From NCBI RefSeq assembly GCF_900105595.1, contig NZ_LT629784.1, positions 1,736,001 through 1,800,000 of the forward strand: a stretch of DNA of 64,000 nucleotides, in the 5' to 3' direction. Source of the DNA: Stappia sp. ES.058 (GTDB taxonomy: Bacteria; Pseudomonadota; Alphaproteobacteria; Rhizobiales; Stappiaceae). Shown here one piece after another: positions 17,177 through 25,259 of the stretch. Below the pieces are notes generated by a model. That model was given only the letters and a program-made list of their open reading frames with translations. It was not told where the DNA came from and made no database searches. The position numbers and the translations under genes were made by a program. Every line of letters begins with the position of its first letter. The first letter of the stretch is position 1.

Positions 17177-18871
17177 CTACATACCCACGACCTTGACCGC
17201 GCGGTTGCCCTCAAGCTTCACCGTGCCGCGCTCCTTGAGATGCCCTTCCACAACATCCCAGATCGCCGGCCCTTCCGTGCCTTCGTTGACGCTGGCCCAG
17301 CCGGCGACGACATAGTTGCGGCCCGGATCGATCGGCTCGCCGTCCTTCAGGAAGGTCATGTCGGAGATCCGGCTGCCGATCTCGGCGGTCGGATCGATGG
17401 TGTAGGCCATGCCGCCGACGCGGACCATGTCGCCGCCCTGCTGGTAATAGGGATCCGTGTTGAACAGGTTGTCGGCGACATCCTCGAGGATCTCCTTGAT
17501 CAGCGTACCGCTCATCTCGGAGCGATAGGCCTGCGGATAGGTCATCGAGGTGGCGTTATGCAGGTCCTCCACGGTGATCGGCTGACCGGACGGGACGGTG
17601 GTGCCCCAGCGGAAGCCCGGCGACATCGCAATTTCCGCATCCCGCTGGTCGATCAGCGCATCGCAAATCAGGTCGTCGAAGGTACCGTTGAAGTTGCCGC
17701 GGCGATAAAGCAGCGATTCCGTCGTCGCGAGTTCCCGAGAGAGTTCCTCCACATAAGGTGCCCTCACCTTTTCCACCAGCGCGGTCGTCTCGGCATCCGG
17801 CGTGATCACGTCGGAGAAGATCGGGATCAGCTTGAAGCGATAGTCCTTCACCTCGCCGTCGCGCACGTCCAGATCGAGGCGCGACAGGAACTTTCCGTTG
17901 GAACCGGAGGCGATCAACAGCGTCTTGCCGACCTTGACCGGCTCGGGCAGCGCATCATGCGTGTGGCCGGTGAGAATGACGTCGATCCCCGACACGCGGC
18001 TCGCCAGCTTGCGGTCGACGTCGAACCCGTTGTGCGACAGCATGACGACAACCTCGGCCCCGTCGGCGCGCGCGGCATCGACATTTGCCTGGACCTCCTC
18101 CTCGCGGATGCCGAATGACCAGTTCGGGAACATCCAGCGCGGATTGGCGACCGGTGTATAGGGAAAGGCCTGGCCGACCACGCCGATCTTGACGCCGCCG
18201 CGCTCGAACATCTTGTAAGCCTTGAAGACCGGCTCATCCCACTCGGTGTCGCGAATGTTGCCGCCCAGAAAGGCGAAGGGCAGATCCGCGACGATTTCCT
18301 CGACGCGGTCGCTGCCGTAGGTAAACTCCCAATGGCCGGTCATCGCGTCCGGACGCAGCGAATTCATCACCTCGATCATGTCGGCGCCGCCGGTCTTGAG
18401 CGACGTGTAGCTGCCCTGCCAGGTGTCGCCGCCGTCAAGGAACAGCGTATTGGCGTCGCGGTCCGCGCGGATCGACTTCAACACAGTGGCGATGCGATCG
18501 ATGCCTCCCATGCGGCCGTAGGTCTGCGACAGCGCGTCGAAATCCTGCGATGTCAGCGCATATGCCTCCGGCGACCCGGGCTGAATGTCGTAGAGCTTGA
18601 GAAAATCGGCGCCGGTCACATGCGGCGGCAGACCCTTGACCCCACCTACGCCGAGATTGATCGACGGCTCGCGGAAGTAGACCGGCATGAGCTGCGCGTG
18701 AATATCGGTGAGATGCACCAGCGTGACATTCCCAAGCGGCTGGAAGCCGAGAATATCGTCCTCGCGCAGCGCCTGCTGGGCCGCAAGCCGGCTCCATTTG
18801 CCGAAGCCCGAGCCACCAACGATCGCCGACGTCGCCACCGCCGCCATCAGGAATTCACGTCTGGAAATCAT
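17177..18871 (-). CDS. soxB: SoxB, thiosulfohydrolase (5'-nucleotidase-like, dinuclear Mn)
   Basis: SoxB hydrolyses the sulfone group of the SoxY-thiosulfate conjugate and releases sulfate. The 564-residue protein has a twin-arginine signal (ISRREFLMAAVATSAIVG), a metallophosphoesterase core with LVHLTDIHAQLMP, FLDGGDTWQGS, LSHNGFDVD and the TGHTHDALPEP metal motif, and a C-terminal 5'-nucleotidase domain (GDTW to TSMTYPQAYRSEMSG). The start MISRRE at 18871 is preferred to MDCRM 12 bp upstream. The gap to soxA upstream is unusually long for this operon (239 bp) and holds a small hairpin. Confidence 0.95.
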   Translation of the reverse strand: MISRREFLMAAVATSAIVGGSGFGKWSRLAAQQALREDDILGFQPLGNVTLVHLTDIHAQLMPVYFREPSINLGVGGVKGLPPHVTGADFLKLYDIQPGSPEAYALTSQDFDALSQTYGRMGGIDRIATVLKSIRADRDANTLFLDGGDTWQGSYTSLKTGGADMIEVMNSLRPDAMTGHWEFTYGSDRVEEIVADLPFAFLGGNIRDTEWDEPVFKAYKMFERGGVKIGVVGQAFPYTPVANPRWMFPNWSFGIREEEVQANVDAARADGAEVVVMLSHNGFDVDRKLASRVSGIDVILTGHTHDALPEPVKVGKTLLIASGSNGKFLSRLDLDVRDGEVKDYRFKLIPIFSDVITPDAETTALVEKVRAPYVEELSRELATTESLLYRRGNFNGTFDDLICDALIDQRDAEIAMSPGFRWGTTVPSGQPITVEDLHNATSMTYPQAYRSEMSGTLIKEILEDVADNLFNTDPYYQQGGDMVRVGGMAYTIDPTAEIGSRISDMTFLKDGEPIDPGRNYVVAGWASVNEGTEGPAIWDVVEGHLKERGTVKLEGNRAVKVVGM

Positions 18872-18980
18872 CCTGCAATCCACCTTTTCGAGGCATCTTC
18901 AACGGACACGGCTCCGCCTGCCCGGCGACAGCACCGCCAGCGAACCAGCCCCAATATTTGTTCTAGAGATCCCGAAGGAC

Positions 18981-18995
18981 CCCGGTCGGACCGGG
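18981..18995 (-). other. Small GC hairpin in the soxA-soxB gap
   Basis: CCCGGT / ACCGGG form a 6 bp stem with a 3-base loop within the 239 bp between soxA and soxB. There is no T run, so it is not a standard terminator; it could act as an mRNA processing or stabilising element. Seen by eye only. Confidence 0.3.
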
Positions 18996-19110
18996 CGATG
19001 TCGGCTCTCGCGAGCCTGGATCCTGCGTCCGGTCCGAGGACGGCGGCGGCGAGAGACCGGAGAACCGGCCGGATGACGCCGCCGTCGTCGGCTTCAAGTT
19101 CAAGGCCGCG

Positions 19111-19965
19111 TCAGTTGCGCACCGCAGGCGTTTCCACCGAAAGGCCCTGGCCACGCCAGGCGAGATAGGTTTCAAGCGCGACGAACTCGTCCGATCCGCG
19201 CTTGAAGGCCTTCGCCCGGATGTTGTCCATGCAACCCTTGAAGCGGCGATGCAGCGAGCCCATCTTCTGCCACTTCAGGCGATAGGTCGGGAACCCGTTC
19301 GACTGGCCCTGGCTGAGACGGTCGGCACGAATATAGTTGCCGTAGTTGTCTTCGTGGCAATTCGCGCAAGCCATATCAAGCTGCCCGAGGCGGGTGTAGT
19401 AAAGGTCTTCGCCCTTGTCCCACCAGCTCTTCATGTCGCCGGTTTCGATGTCGACGTCCACCGGCATGCCGCGTGACTGAAGCCCGACAAGCGCGGTCAT
19501 CGACAGCATGTCGTCAGACTCCCACTTCCAGGCCTCGGCACCCATGCGCTCGGTACGACACGCATTGATCTGGTTTTCCAGAGTGAACGGACGTCCCGCA
19601 GCCGCATTCCACTTCGGCATGGCGGCGCGGACACCCTTCATGCTCTCGGCCACGTCGCCGTGACAGCTCTCGCAAGACTTCCCCGCCGAGCCATCGACCG
19701 TCGACCATGTGCTTTCGGCACTCTCGACCATCAAGAACCCGGGATTGGTAAAGTCATCCAGTTCAAGCGCTTGAGTTTCCTTGGTTCGGAACTCGAAGCC
19801 GGAAATGATTTCGGGAAGCGGATGGTCTTTGGGCGCATCGACCCGCGTGGTCAGTTCGACACCATCGATGCTCGGCAGATTGGCCTGATCGGCCAAAACA
19901 GCGCTCGCCGCCATGATGGCGGTCGCAGCGGCTCCGGCAACGAAAATACCCGGAAGTTTCCTCAT
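19111..19965 (-). CDS. soxA: SoxA, dihaem c-type cytochrome (L-cysteine S-thiosulfotransferase subunit)
   Basis: SoxA with SoxX links thiosulfate to the carrier cysteine of SoxY. The 284-residue protein has a Sec signal ending near residue 25, haem sites CESCH (98-102) and CANCH (200-204), and the catalytic cysteine region FKGCMDNI with Cys245, which in characterised SoxA proteins ligates the active-site haem and carries a persulfide. It is therefore a dihaem SoxA with both sites intact. It follows soxZ by 103 bp; soxX lies separately upstream, as in other alphaproteobacteria. Confidence 0.94.
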   Translation of the reverse strand: MRKLPGIFVAGAAATAIMAASAVLADQANLPSIDGVELTTRVDAPKDHPLPEIISGFEFRTKETQALELDDFTNPGFLMVESAESTWSTVDGSAGKSCESCHGDVAESMKGVRAAMPKWNAAAGRPFTLENQINACRTERMGAEAWKWESDDMLSMTALVGLQSRGMPVDVDIETGDMKSWWDKGEDLYYTRLGQLDMACANCHEDNYGNYIRADRLSQGQSNGFPTYRLKWQKMGSLHRRFKGCMDNIRAKAFKRGSDEFVALETYLAWRGQGLSVETPAVRN

Positions 19966-20068
19966 TGTGGCTTTCCCTCCAGCGCGAACCCATGCGGTTC
20001 ATCTTGTTATCTTTTGCATTCTTCGAGACCAGGTGCCGGCGGCGCAAGCGCCACCGGCTGCATCCCGA

Positions 20069-20395
20069 TCACTCGACGGCGATCTTGGATTCCTTGGAGT
20101 ACTCTGACCCGTCGTCGTCCACCCATGTGAACTTGAACGTGCCCGACTCGGGAACCTTCGCGCTGAACTCAAGGTACGGATTGGCGGAAATCGCCGGCTC
20201 CATGTCGCATGCGAAAACGGTCTTGCCGTTGAACTCGCAGGTGAACCTGTTGATGATCTGGCGCGGAATGACGTTGCCGTCCTTGTCCTTGCGCTGACCC
20301 GATTCCATCTTGTGGGAAATCAGGGTCTTGATCGTGATGACTTCACCCTTGGATGCCGTCTTGGGAACCTTGACGCGGGGTTTCGACTTGGCCAT
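20069..20395 (-). CDS. soxZ: SoxZ, sulfur-carrier complex subunit
   Basis: A 108-residue immunoglobulin-fold protein that pairs with SoxY; it has no signal peptide and is normally exported with SoxY. Typical features are RVKVPKTASKGEVITIKTLISHKMESGQR, here read in two parts (KVPKTASKGEVITIKTLI and HKMESGQRKD), VIPRQIINRFTCEFNG and the C-terminal GTFKFTWVDDDG. The length is exactly that of the family. It follows soxY by 48 bp. Confidence 0.95.
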   Translation of the reverse strand: MAKSKPRVKVPKTASKGEVITIKTLISHKMESGQRKDKDGNVIPRQIINRFTCEFNGKTVFACDMEPAISANPYLEFSAKVPESGTFKFTWVDDDGSEYSKESKIAVE

Positions 20396-20443
20396 GCGGC
20401 CCTCCTGCCTGTCTATGTCTTGAAAAAGGGCGTCTCGACCGTA

Positions 20444-20896
20444 TCAGCCGCCGCAACCACCAATCGTCACCTTCACCGTCTGGCGGTCCATGTAGACCTT
20501 GCCGGTGGAGGTTTTCGCCAGCGCGATGACATCCTGCGTCTTGGCAAGCCGCATGCGCGTGGTCGCCTCGGCCGCGCCGGACATCGGCGTGAAATGGAAG
20601 GTTGCAACGCCCGGGGACGGATTGCCCGCGGCAAGCAACGTCACGTCGGTAACGTGATCTTCGTCGCTCATCGGGCTGTCGACCGAAAAGCTGATCGGCA
20701 CTGTGTTGCCGTTTTCCGCAATCTCGGGCGCCGTGAGCGACACATTCGCGGTCTCCGGCGTCGCGCCGCCGGCAAAGGCGTCGATCGCGGCCTGAACCTT
20801 GTCTTCCTCTGCGAAAGTCAAGCGCGGCATGCCGGTCAAGGCCACGGCCGCAACACCGGTTCCCAGGGCAAACACCTGGCGTCGAGTGATAGTCAT
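20444..20896 (-). CDS. soxY: SoxY, covalent sulfur-carrier protein
   Basis: SoxY carries the sulfur intermediates on a C-terminal swinging arm. The 150-residue product ends KVTIGGCGG, with the carrier Cys148 two residues from the end. It has a twin-arginine signal (ITRRQVFALGTGVAAVALTG). The start at 20896 is preferred because GAGGA lies about 8 bp upstream; ATG 20905 is an alternative. It is 65 bp after soxX and just ahead of soxZ, with which it forms the SoxYZ complex. Confidence 0.95.
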   Translation of the reverse strand: MTITRRQVFALGTGVAAVALTGMPRLTFAEEDKVQAAIDAFAGGATPETANVSLTAPEIAENGNTVPISFSVDSPMSDEDHVTDVTLLAAGNPSPGVATFHFTPMSGAAEATTRMRLAKTQDVIALAKTSTGKVYMDRQTVKVTIGGCGG

Positions 20897-20961
20897 TCTC
20901 TGCATCCTCATTCTGATCGGACCCGCCCGCTCCGCGGGCAAGTGCATTCGTTGCGCGTCTC

Positions 20962-21417
20962 TCAGTCCGAAAGGGTCTTCAGGTAAGCGACGACGTCTTC
21001 AACCTGCTGTGCGGTGAGAATCGGCTTGTCGGCAAAGCGGTCCATGACAAGGTTCAGCCCCTCAACGCGGTGAAAGGCCGGCATGATCGTGCCGTCGTAG
21101 ACCGTCTTGGCGTTGACGACGAGCATCCGCAGCGATGCCTCGTCCCAGCGATCGGCGACACCGTCGAGCGGGGGGCCGACTTCGCCGTGAAACGGCTCGC
21201 TCGACAGATCCGAAGCGGTGTGGCAGGCCAAGCAATTGCCGAGCTTGCGATTGATAACCGCCTGCTTGCCGGCAACCGGATCTCCTGGAACATCCGTCAA
21301 GGGCTGGGGGATCGTCCCGTCCACGACCTCGTAGGAGGCCACATCACTTGCGGAGGCCGTGGCAACTCCGAGCAGAAGCACGCAGGCAGCTGCCATGCCT
21401 GGACGAATGACACTCAT
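20962..21417 (-). CDS. soxX: SoxX, monohaem c-type cytochrome subunit of SoxAX
   Basis: A 151-residue periplasmic cytochrome with a Sec signal (GMAAACVLLLGVATASA) and one haem motif CLACH at 62-66. The distal methionine is probably Met111 in GTIMPAFHRV. GEVGPPLDGVADRW and QQVEDVVAYLKTL are characteristic of SoxX. It opens the structural part of the operon, 252 bp after soxV, and that gap holds a candidate SoxR operator. Confidence 0.94.
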   Translation of the reverse strand: MSVIRPGMAAACVLLLGVATASASDVASYEVVDGTIPQPLTDVPGDPVAGKQAVINRKLGNCLACHTASDLSSEPFHGEVGPPLDGVADRWDEASLRMLVVNAKTVYDGTIMPAFHRVEGLNLVMDRFADKPILTAQQVEDVVAYLKTLSD

Positions 21418-21528
21418 GGGCGTTTTCCTTCCCTCTGCCGGCGAACCCGGCCTTTGATTTTTTTGATCGGCCGCTGATCCACGACGCGTACCCAAACGTA
21501 GCAGCATCCTCGTCCCCGATCAATTCAC

Positions 21529-21548
21529 ATATTCGATTATCAGAATAC
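21529..21548. promoter_or_regulatory. Candidate SoxR operator in the soxV-soxX gap
   Basis: A perfect inverted repeat TATTC-N8-GAATA at 21530-21547 lies 112 bp upstream of the soxX start in an AT-rich island (ATTC-N8-GAAT core at 21531-21546). That core agrees with the reported target of the related sulfide-responsive repressor SqrR (from memory). SoxR of related bacteria is known to bind upstream of soxX (the wx operator). Confidence 0.65.
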
Positions 21549-21669
21549 ATCGAAAGTCGGGGGACCCCGGAATTGCCCATCCGACGACCGGAAGAGCGGC
21601 GGAACCGGTTCGACGCCGCCGAATGACATACGGCAGCCTTTTCAAAGAGATCCGAAAAGCCGTGGAATG

Positions 21670-22407
21670 TCAGCCGATTGTGCCAAGCGTTGGAAAGGTC
21701 TCGAGCAACCAGAACGACAGCGCTGCCATCTGCCCGGTCATGAAGGCGACGCCCGTCAGAATGAGCACCACCCCCATCACACGCTCCACCGTGACCATGT
21801 GCCTGCGAAACCGTGACATGAACCGCATGAACGGCCCGGCGAACATCCCGGCGACGAGGAACGGCACACCGATTCCCAACGCATAGGCCCCGAGCAACGT
21901 CGCACCCTGAAGCACCGATTCCTCGCTGCCGGCGACGAACAGGATCGCCGCGAGGATCGGACCGACGCAGGGCGTCCAGCCGAAGGCGAAGGCCAGGCCG
22001 ATCACATAGGCGCCAATCAGGCCGGCGGGCTTGCGCTCCACATGCACCCGCGCCTCGCGGTACAGCAGACCGATGCGGAACACACCAAGGAAATGCAGAC
22101 CCATCACGATAATCGCAACGCCGGCGATGTAGCCGAAAACCTGAATGTACTGCGTGACAAACTGCCCGATGAAGGAAGCGCTCGCCCCCAGCGCGACAAA
22201 CACGGTCGAGAAGCCGAGGACGAAGGCGAGCGACGCGAAGAAGACGCGGCGGGGATCGGCGCGTTCCACCCCTTCCCCCGTGAGTTCATCGAGCGACACA
22301 CCCGCAAGAAAGCCCAGGTATGGCGGCACGAGCGGCAGCACGCAGGGCGATACGAATGACAGGAGGCCAGCGAGAAACGAGCCGACGATTGTGACTTCTT
22401 GAAACAT
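21670..22407 (-). CDS. soxV: SoxV, CcdA/DsbD-like membrane thiol transporter
   Basis: A 245-residue inner-membrane protein with six hydrophobic segments, of the CcdA family. It carries electrons from cytoplasmic thioredoxin to the periplasm to keep SoxY reduced. The paired redox cysteines are in SFVSPCVLPLVPPYLGF (about residue 22) and FAFGWTPCVGPILAAILF (about residue 145), each followed by the diagnostic proline-rich turn. Start at 22407 MFQEVTIVG. soxW, the usual partner between soxV and soxX, is absent; soxS across the divergent promoter may serve. Confidence 0.92.
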   Translation of the reverse strand: MFQEVTIVGSFLAGLLSFVSPCVLPLVPPYLGFLAGVSLDELTGEGVERADPRRVFFASLAFVLGFSTVFVALGASASFIGQFVTQYIQVFGYIAGVAIIVMGLHFLGVFRIGLLYREARVHVERKPAGLIGAYVIGLAFAFGWTPCVGPILAAILFVAGSEESVLQGATLLGAYALGIGVPFLVAGMFAGPFMRFMSRFRRHMVTVERVMGVVLILTGVAFMTGQMAALSFWLLETFPTLGTIG

Positions 22408-22578
22408 GAAGCGGGTCCGTTCGCGGTCGGAATGAAAGCATCCCCGGGGTGCGGTCGAGCCGCATCGGTCAATGCGGACAAGACTGGATTCGGGAGGAGC
22501 AACATATCGCGTTTGACGTAAGGTGCACCGTGCCGCTCCCCTCATCACACGACAATGTGACGTCACGCCCCATCTTCG

Positions 22579-22596
22579 TATTCCTATTTTTGCATA
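22579..22596. promoter_or_regulatory. Candidate SoxR operator in the soxS-soxV divergent gap
   Basis: TATTC-N8-GCATA, one mismatch from the repeat found upstream of soxX. It sits between the divergent soxV and soxS starts, the position of the sv operator bound by SoxR in related organisms. Confidence 0.5.
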
Positions 22597-22643
22597 TGAT
22601 CCACCACTTTTGCGCTACACTGCCGCGATACGCTGGATCCACA

Positions 22644-23108
22644 ATGCGAAAACCCCACAAGCCGCGACGACCCATGATCACTCATATGCTTCAACGTTCA
22701 CGAACACTCGTCCTTGCCGCTGTCGTCCTGCTGACGGCAGCGATCGCCGAACCACCGCATTCCGCCAGGGCGGCGGAACTTGTGATGTTCGAGCAGCGTG
22801 GATGCGAATGGTGCGAGCGCTGGAACACGGAGATCGGATCGATCTACCCAAAGACAGAGGAAGGTCGCATGGCGCCCTTGCGCCGCGTCGACATTCACGA
22901 ACCCATGCCGGATGATCTGACCTGGCTGCGCCCGGAGGTGTTCACCCCCAGTTTTGCCCTTGTGCACGACGGACGCGAGTATGGACGGATCCGCGGCTAT
23001 CCGGGCGAGGATTTCTTCTGGGGCCTGCTCGGCCAGATGATCGACAAGCTCAAACAGGGCGCGGCGCGTGCAATAGACGGGCAGTCGCGCAATCCGTCGC
23101 CCGGGTAA
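22644..23108 (+). CDS. soxS: SoxS, periplasmic thioredoxin-fold protein
   Basis: A 154-residue exported protein (signal LVLAAVVLLTAAIAEPPHSARA) with a thioredoxin-like active site CEWC at 54-57 in FEQRGCEWCERWNTEIG. SoxS in Paracoccus reduces and reactivates SoxY with electrons from SoxV. Three in-frame ATGs (22644, 22674, 22686) are possible starts; none has a strong ribosome site and 22644 is a moderate choice. It is divergent from soxV and 140 bp ahead of soxR. SoxW is the alternative name for such thioredoxins, but length and linkage to soxR favour SoxS. Confidence 0.82.
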   Translation: MRKPHKPRRPMITHMLQRSRTLVLAAVVLLTAAIAEPPHSARAAELVMFEQRGCEWCERWNTEIGSIYPKTEEGRMAPLRRVDIHEPMPDDLTWLRPEVFTPSFALVHDGREYGRIRGYPGEDFFWGLLGQMIDKLKQGAARAIDGQSRNPSPG

Positions 23109-23248
23109 CGTGCCCTCGCCTTCCCTGCGCGCCCGGTTGCCGTTATATGCTGGTCGCACAAGGAGACGGTCAATCTGCGTTCGAACCCCGACCGCAATTC
23201 GGTTTTACGCCACACCCGTCACGCCAGACGAACGACAAGGATTACGAC

Positions 23249-23581
23249 GTGTCCCTTCCAAGCACTCAGGATCTCGAGTGTTCTTCCGACCTCGAGAAGA
23301 TCATCGACCGTGCGAAAACGGCAAGCGATTTCCTCAAGGCGATCGCCCATGAAAGCCGCTTGCTGATCCTGTGCATTCTGGCAGAGGGCGAGAAATCCGT
23401 TACCGAACTGGAATCCCTTCTCTCATTGCGCCAGCCGACGGTGTCCCAGCAACTGGCGCGTTTGCGTATGGACAATCTCGTTTCCACCCGCCGAGAGGGA
23501 AAGACCGTGTTTTACAGCTTGGCAAACGAGGATGCGCGGAAGATCATTGAATCCGTCTACGATGTTTTCTGTCGGGACTGA
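23249..23581 (+). CDS. soxR: SoxR, ArsR/SmtB-family repressor of the sox genes
   Basis: A 110-residue winged-helix repressor of the SoxR/BigR/SqrR group. GTG at 23249 is chosen because AAGGA is 8 bp upstream and the preceding 34 codons look non-coding. The recognition helix region is LRQPTVSQQLARLRMDNL. Cysteines occur at 11, 42 and 108 (DLECSS, LLILCIL, VFCRD), which matches the spacing of SqrR Cys9, Cys41 and Cys107; in SqrR the last two form a polysulfide bridge that relieves repression. By analogy this protein should sense persulfides made by Sox activity and release the operators on both sides of soxV. Confidence 0.93.
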   Translation: MSLPSTQDLECSSDLEKIIDRAKTASDFLKAIAHESRLLILCILAEGEKSVTELESLLSLRQPTVSQQLARLRMDNLVSTRREGKTVFYSLANEDARKIIESVYDVFCRD

Positions 23582-23663
23582 CCCAAGGTCGGCCGACACG
23601 CGCAAGACCCGCAAAGAGGTGACGCGACACATCCGGTGACGGCGCGATCGGGAGGCGCGACCA

Positions 23664-24755
23664 ATGGACGTTGGCACGGCACAAATAATTTCACTCTACG
23701 GCTTCGGCGGCGGGCTCGTGCTCGGCCTTGCCGCGCGCGTCGGGCGGTTCTGTACGATGGGCGCCTTCGAGGATGCCTTTCTCGGAGGCGACCGGCGGCG
23801 GCTCCGCAGCTGGGCTCTCGCTATCGCGGTGGCAACCGCGCTTTCACAATGCCTCGCCTACGCCGGCGTTCTGGATTTTCACCATTCGATCTATCTCAGC
23901 AGCGGATTTCCGTGGCTGGGAGCGGTACTTGGCGGGTTGATGTTCGGCATCGGCATGGCGCTTGTCGGCACCTGCGGCTACGGGACGCTCGCCCGCATCG
24001 GCGGCGGCGACCTGCGGGCGGTGGTCACGTTCCTGGTCATGGCGGTGTCCGCCTATATGGCCATGCGCGGACTGACGGGCGTGGTGCGACAGGCCGTGAT
24101 CGATCCCTGGATCCTGTCCTTCGACGGCACCGGCGGCATGGCCCTCAACAGCATTTTCGACGCATTAACGGGAATGGACAGCGGCCCACTCATCGGCCTG
24201 TTCGCCGCTGCCGGTCTTGCGACATGGGCCCTGAAGGACGCCGGTTTTCGGGCAGAAACCCGCCTGGTCGTCAGCGGCGTCGCAGTCGGGCTGGCGATTG
24301 TCGGCGGATGGCTGGCCACCGGCCTCGTCGGCAGCGACCCCTTCGCGCCGCAACGCCTGGAATCCTTCACCTTCGTACGCCCGCTCGGCGACACGCTGGT
24401 CTACCTGATGACGTTCAGCGGCGCGACCGTGACCTTTGGCGTCGGGTCGGTCCTTGGCGTCACGGCCGGTGCGCTCGGCGGCGCGCTGTTCAAGCGCGAG
24501 TTCCGCTGGGAAGCCTGTGACGATGTCCGCGAATTGCGCCGGCACATCGTCGGCGCGTTTTTGATGGGAACCGGTGGCGTGATGGCCTTCGGCTGCACCA
24601 TCGGCCAGGGCATTACCGCCGCCTCGACACTGTCGGTCTCCGCACCCGTCGTGATGATCTCGATCGCCATCGGCGCAAGGATCGGGCTCGCGTGGCTCAT
24701 TGAGGGAAGTCTGCGCGGCATGTTCGCCGCGCATGCATTCTCGCGAGATCTGTAA
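23664..24755 (+). CDS. soxT: YeeE/YedE-family transporter SoxT (probable thiosulfate or sulfur-compound uptake)
   Basis: A 363-residue polytopic membrane protein with about nine hydrophobic segments and two YeeE/YedE repeats. The conserved cysteine motifs are present: GRFCTMGAFEDAFLGG (Cys30), GTCGYGTLARIGGGD and FGCTIGQGI near the end. In YeeE such cysteines line the thiosulfate path. It lies 82 bp after soxR on the same strand and probably belongs to the soxSR transcript. SoxT homologues in related sox loci act in thiosulfate import and/or signalling to SoxR; which applies here cannot be told from sequence. Confidence 0.88.
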   Translation: MDVGTAQIISLYGFGGGLVLGLAARVGRFCTMGAFEDAFLGGDRRRLRSWALAIAVATALSQCLAYAGVLDFHHSIYLSSGFPWLGAVLGGLMFGIGMALVGTCGYGTLARIGGGDLRAVVTFLVMAVSAYMAMRGLTGVVRQAVIDPWILSFDGTGGMALNSIFDALTGMDSGPLIGLFAAAGLATWALKDAGFRAETRLVVSGVAVGLAIVGGWLATGLVGSDPFAPQRLESFTFVRPLGDTLVYLMTFSGATVTFGVGSVLGVTAGALGGALFKREFRWEACDDVRELRRHIVGAFLMGTGGVMAFGCTIGQGITAASTLSVSAPVVMISIAIGARIGLAWLIEGSLRGMFAAHAFSRDL

Positions 24756-24821
24756 GGACCTGTGCCACGAACGACGCGGATCGCAAGACCCTCAAACGTC
24801 AAGGAAGCATTCGTCGCGCAA

Positions 24822-25259
24822 TCAGGTCTTACGCACCACCAACACCGAGATCGGCGCGTGCCGCACGACACGCGCAGCATTGGGGCCAAGCAGGTAATCC
24901 TTGAGCTCGGGACGGTGCGAACCGATCACGATCAGATCCGCCTCCACCTTTTCCGCAGCGACGAGGATTTCCTCGTAGATATTGCCGTGGCCGATCACCG
25001 CCTGGACCCGGATGCCTTCGGGAACCTGTTCATCGATGAAGCCGTGCAGTTCCTCACGCGTCTTGTCGATCGCCGTCGTCTCGAAATCGTCGGGAAAGAA
25101 CGATCCCACGATGGAGCGTCCGAAATCGGGAACGGCGGTGAAGATATGCAGGATGCTGTCCGGAGACATGATCTCCCGCGCGGCCAGAACGACCTGTTTG
25201 GACGAGTCCACATCACCAAGGTCGACGCAGGCCAGGACATGCTTGAACAGCGCACTCAT
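24822..25259 (-). CDS. Universal stress protein (UspA family), TRAP-associated
   Basis: A 145-residue cytoplasmic Usp domain protein. It has the N-terminal FKHVLACVDLGD strand, a variable middle, and the ATP-binding GSHRPELKDYLLGPNAARVVRHAPISVLVV, of which the G-2x-G-9x-G(S/T)-type pattern (here IGSHRPELKDYLLGPNA) is recognisable. Its start overlaps the TRAP permease stop by 4 bp (ATGA), so it is translationally coupled. Usp proteins in the same position (TeaD in Halomonas) modulate TRAP transporter activity, which is the likely role here. It is convergent with soxT. Confidence 0.9.
   Translation of the reverse strand: MSALFKHVLACVDLGDVDSSKQVVLAAREIMSPDSILHIFTAVPDFGRSIVGSFFPDDFETTAIDKTREELHGFIDEQVPEGIRVQAVIGHGNIYEEILVAAEKVEADLIVIGSHRPELKDYLLGPNAARVVRHAPISVLVVRKT

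Noticed and set aside
15521..18118. 865-codon plus-strand open frame across soxD, soxC and soxB
   Set aside because: Shadow of three clear sox genes with signal peptides and haem, Moco and metal motifs.
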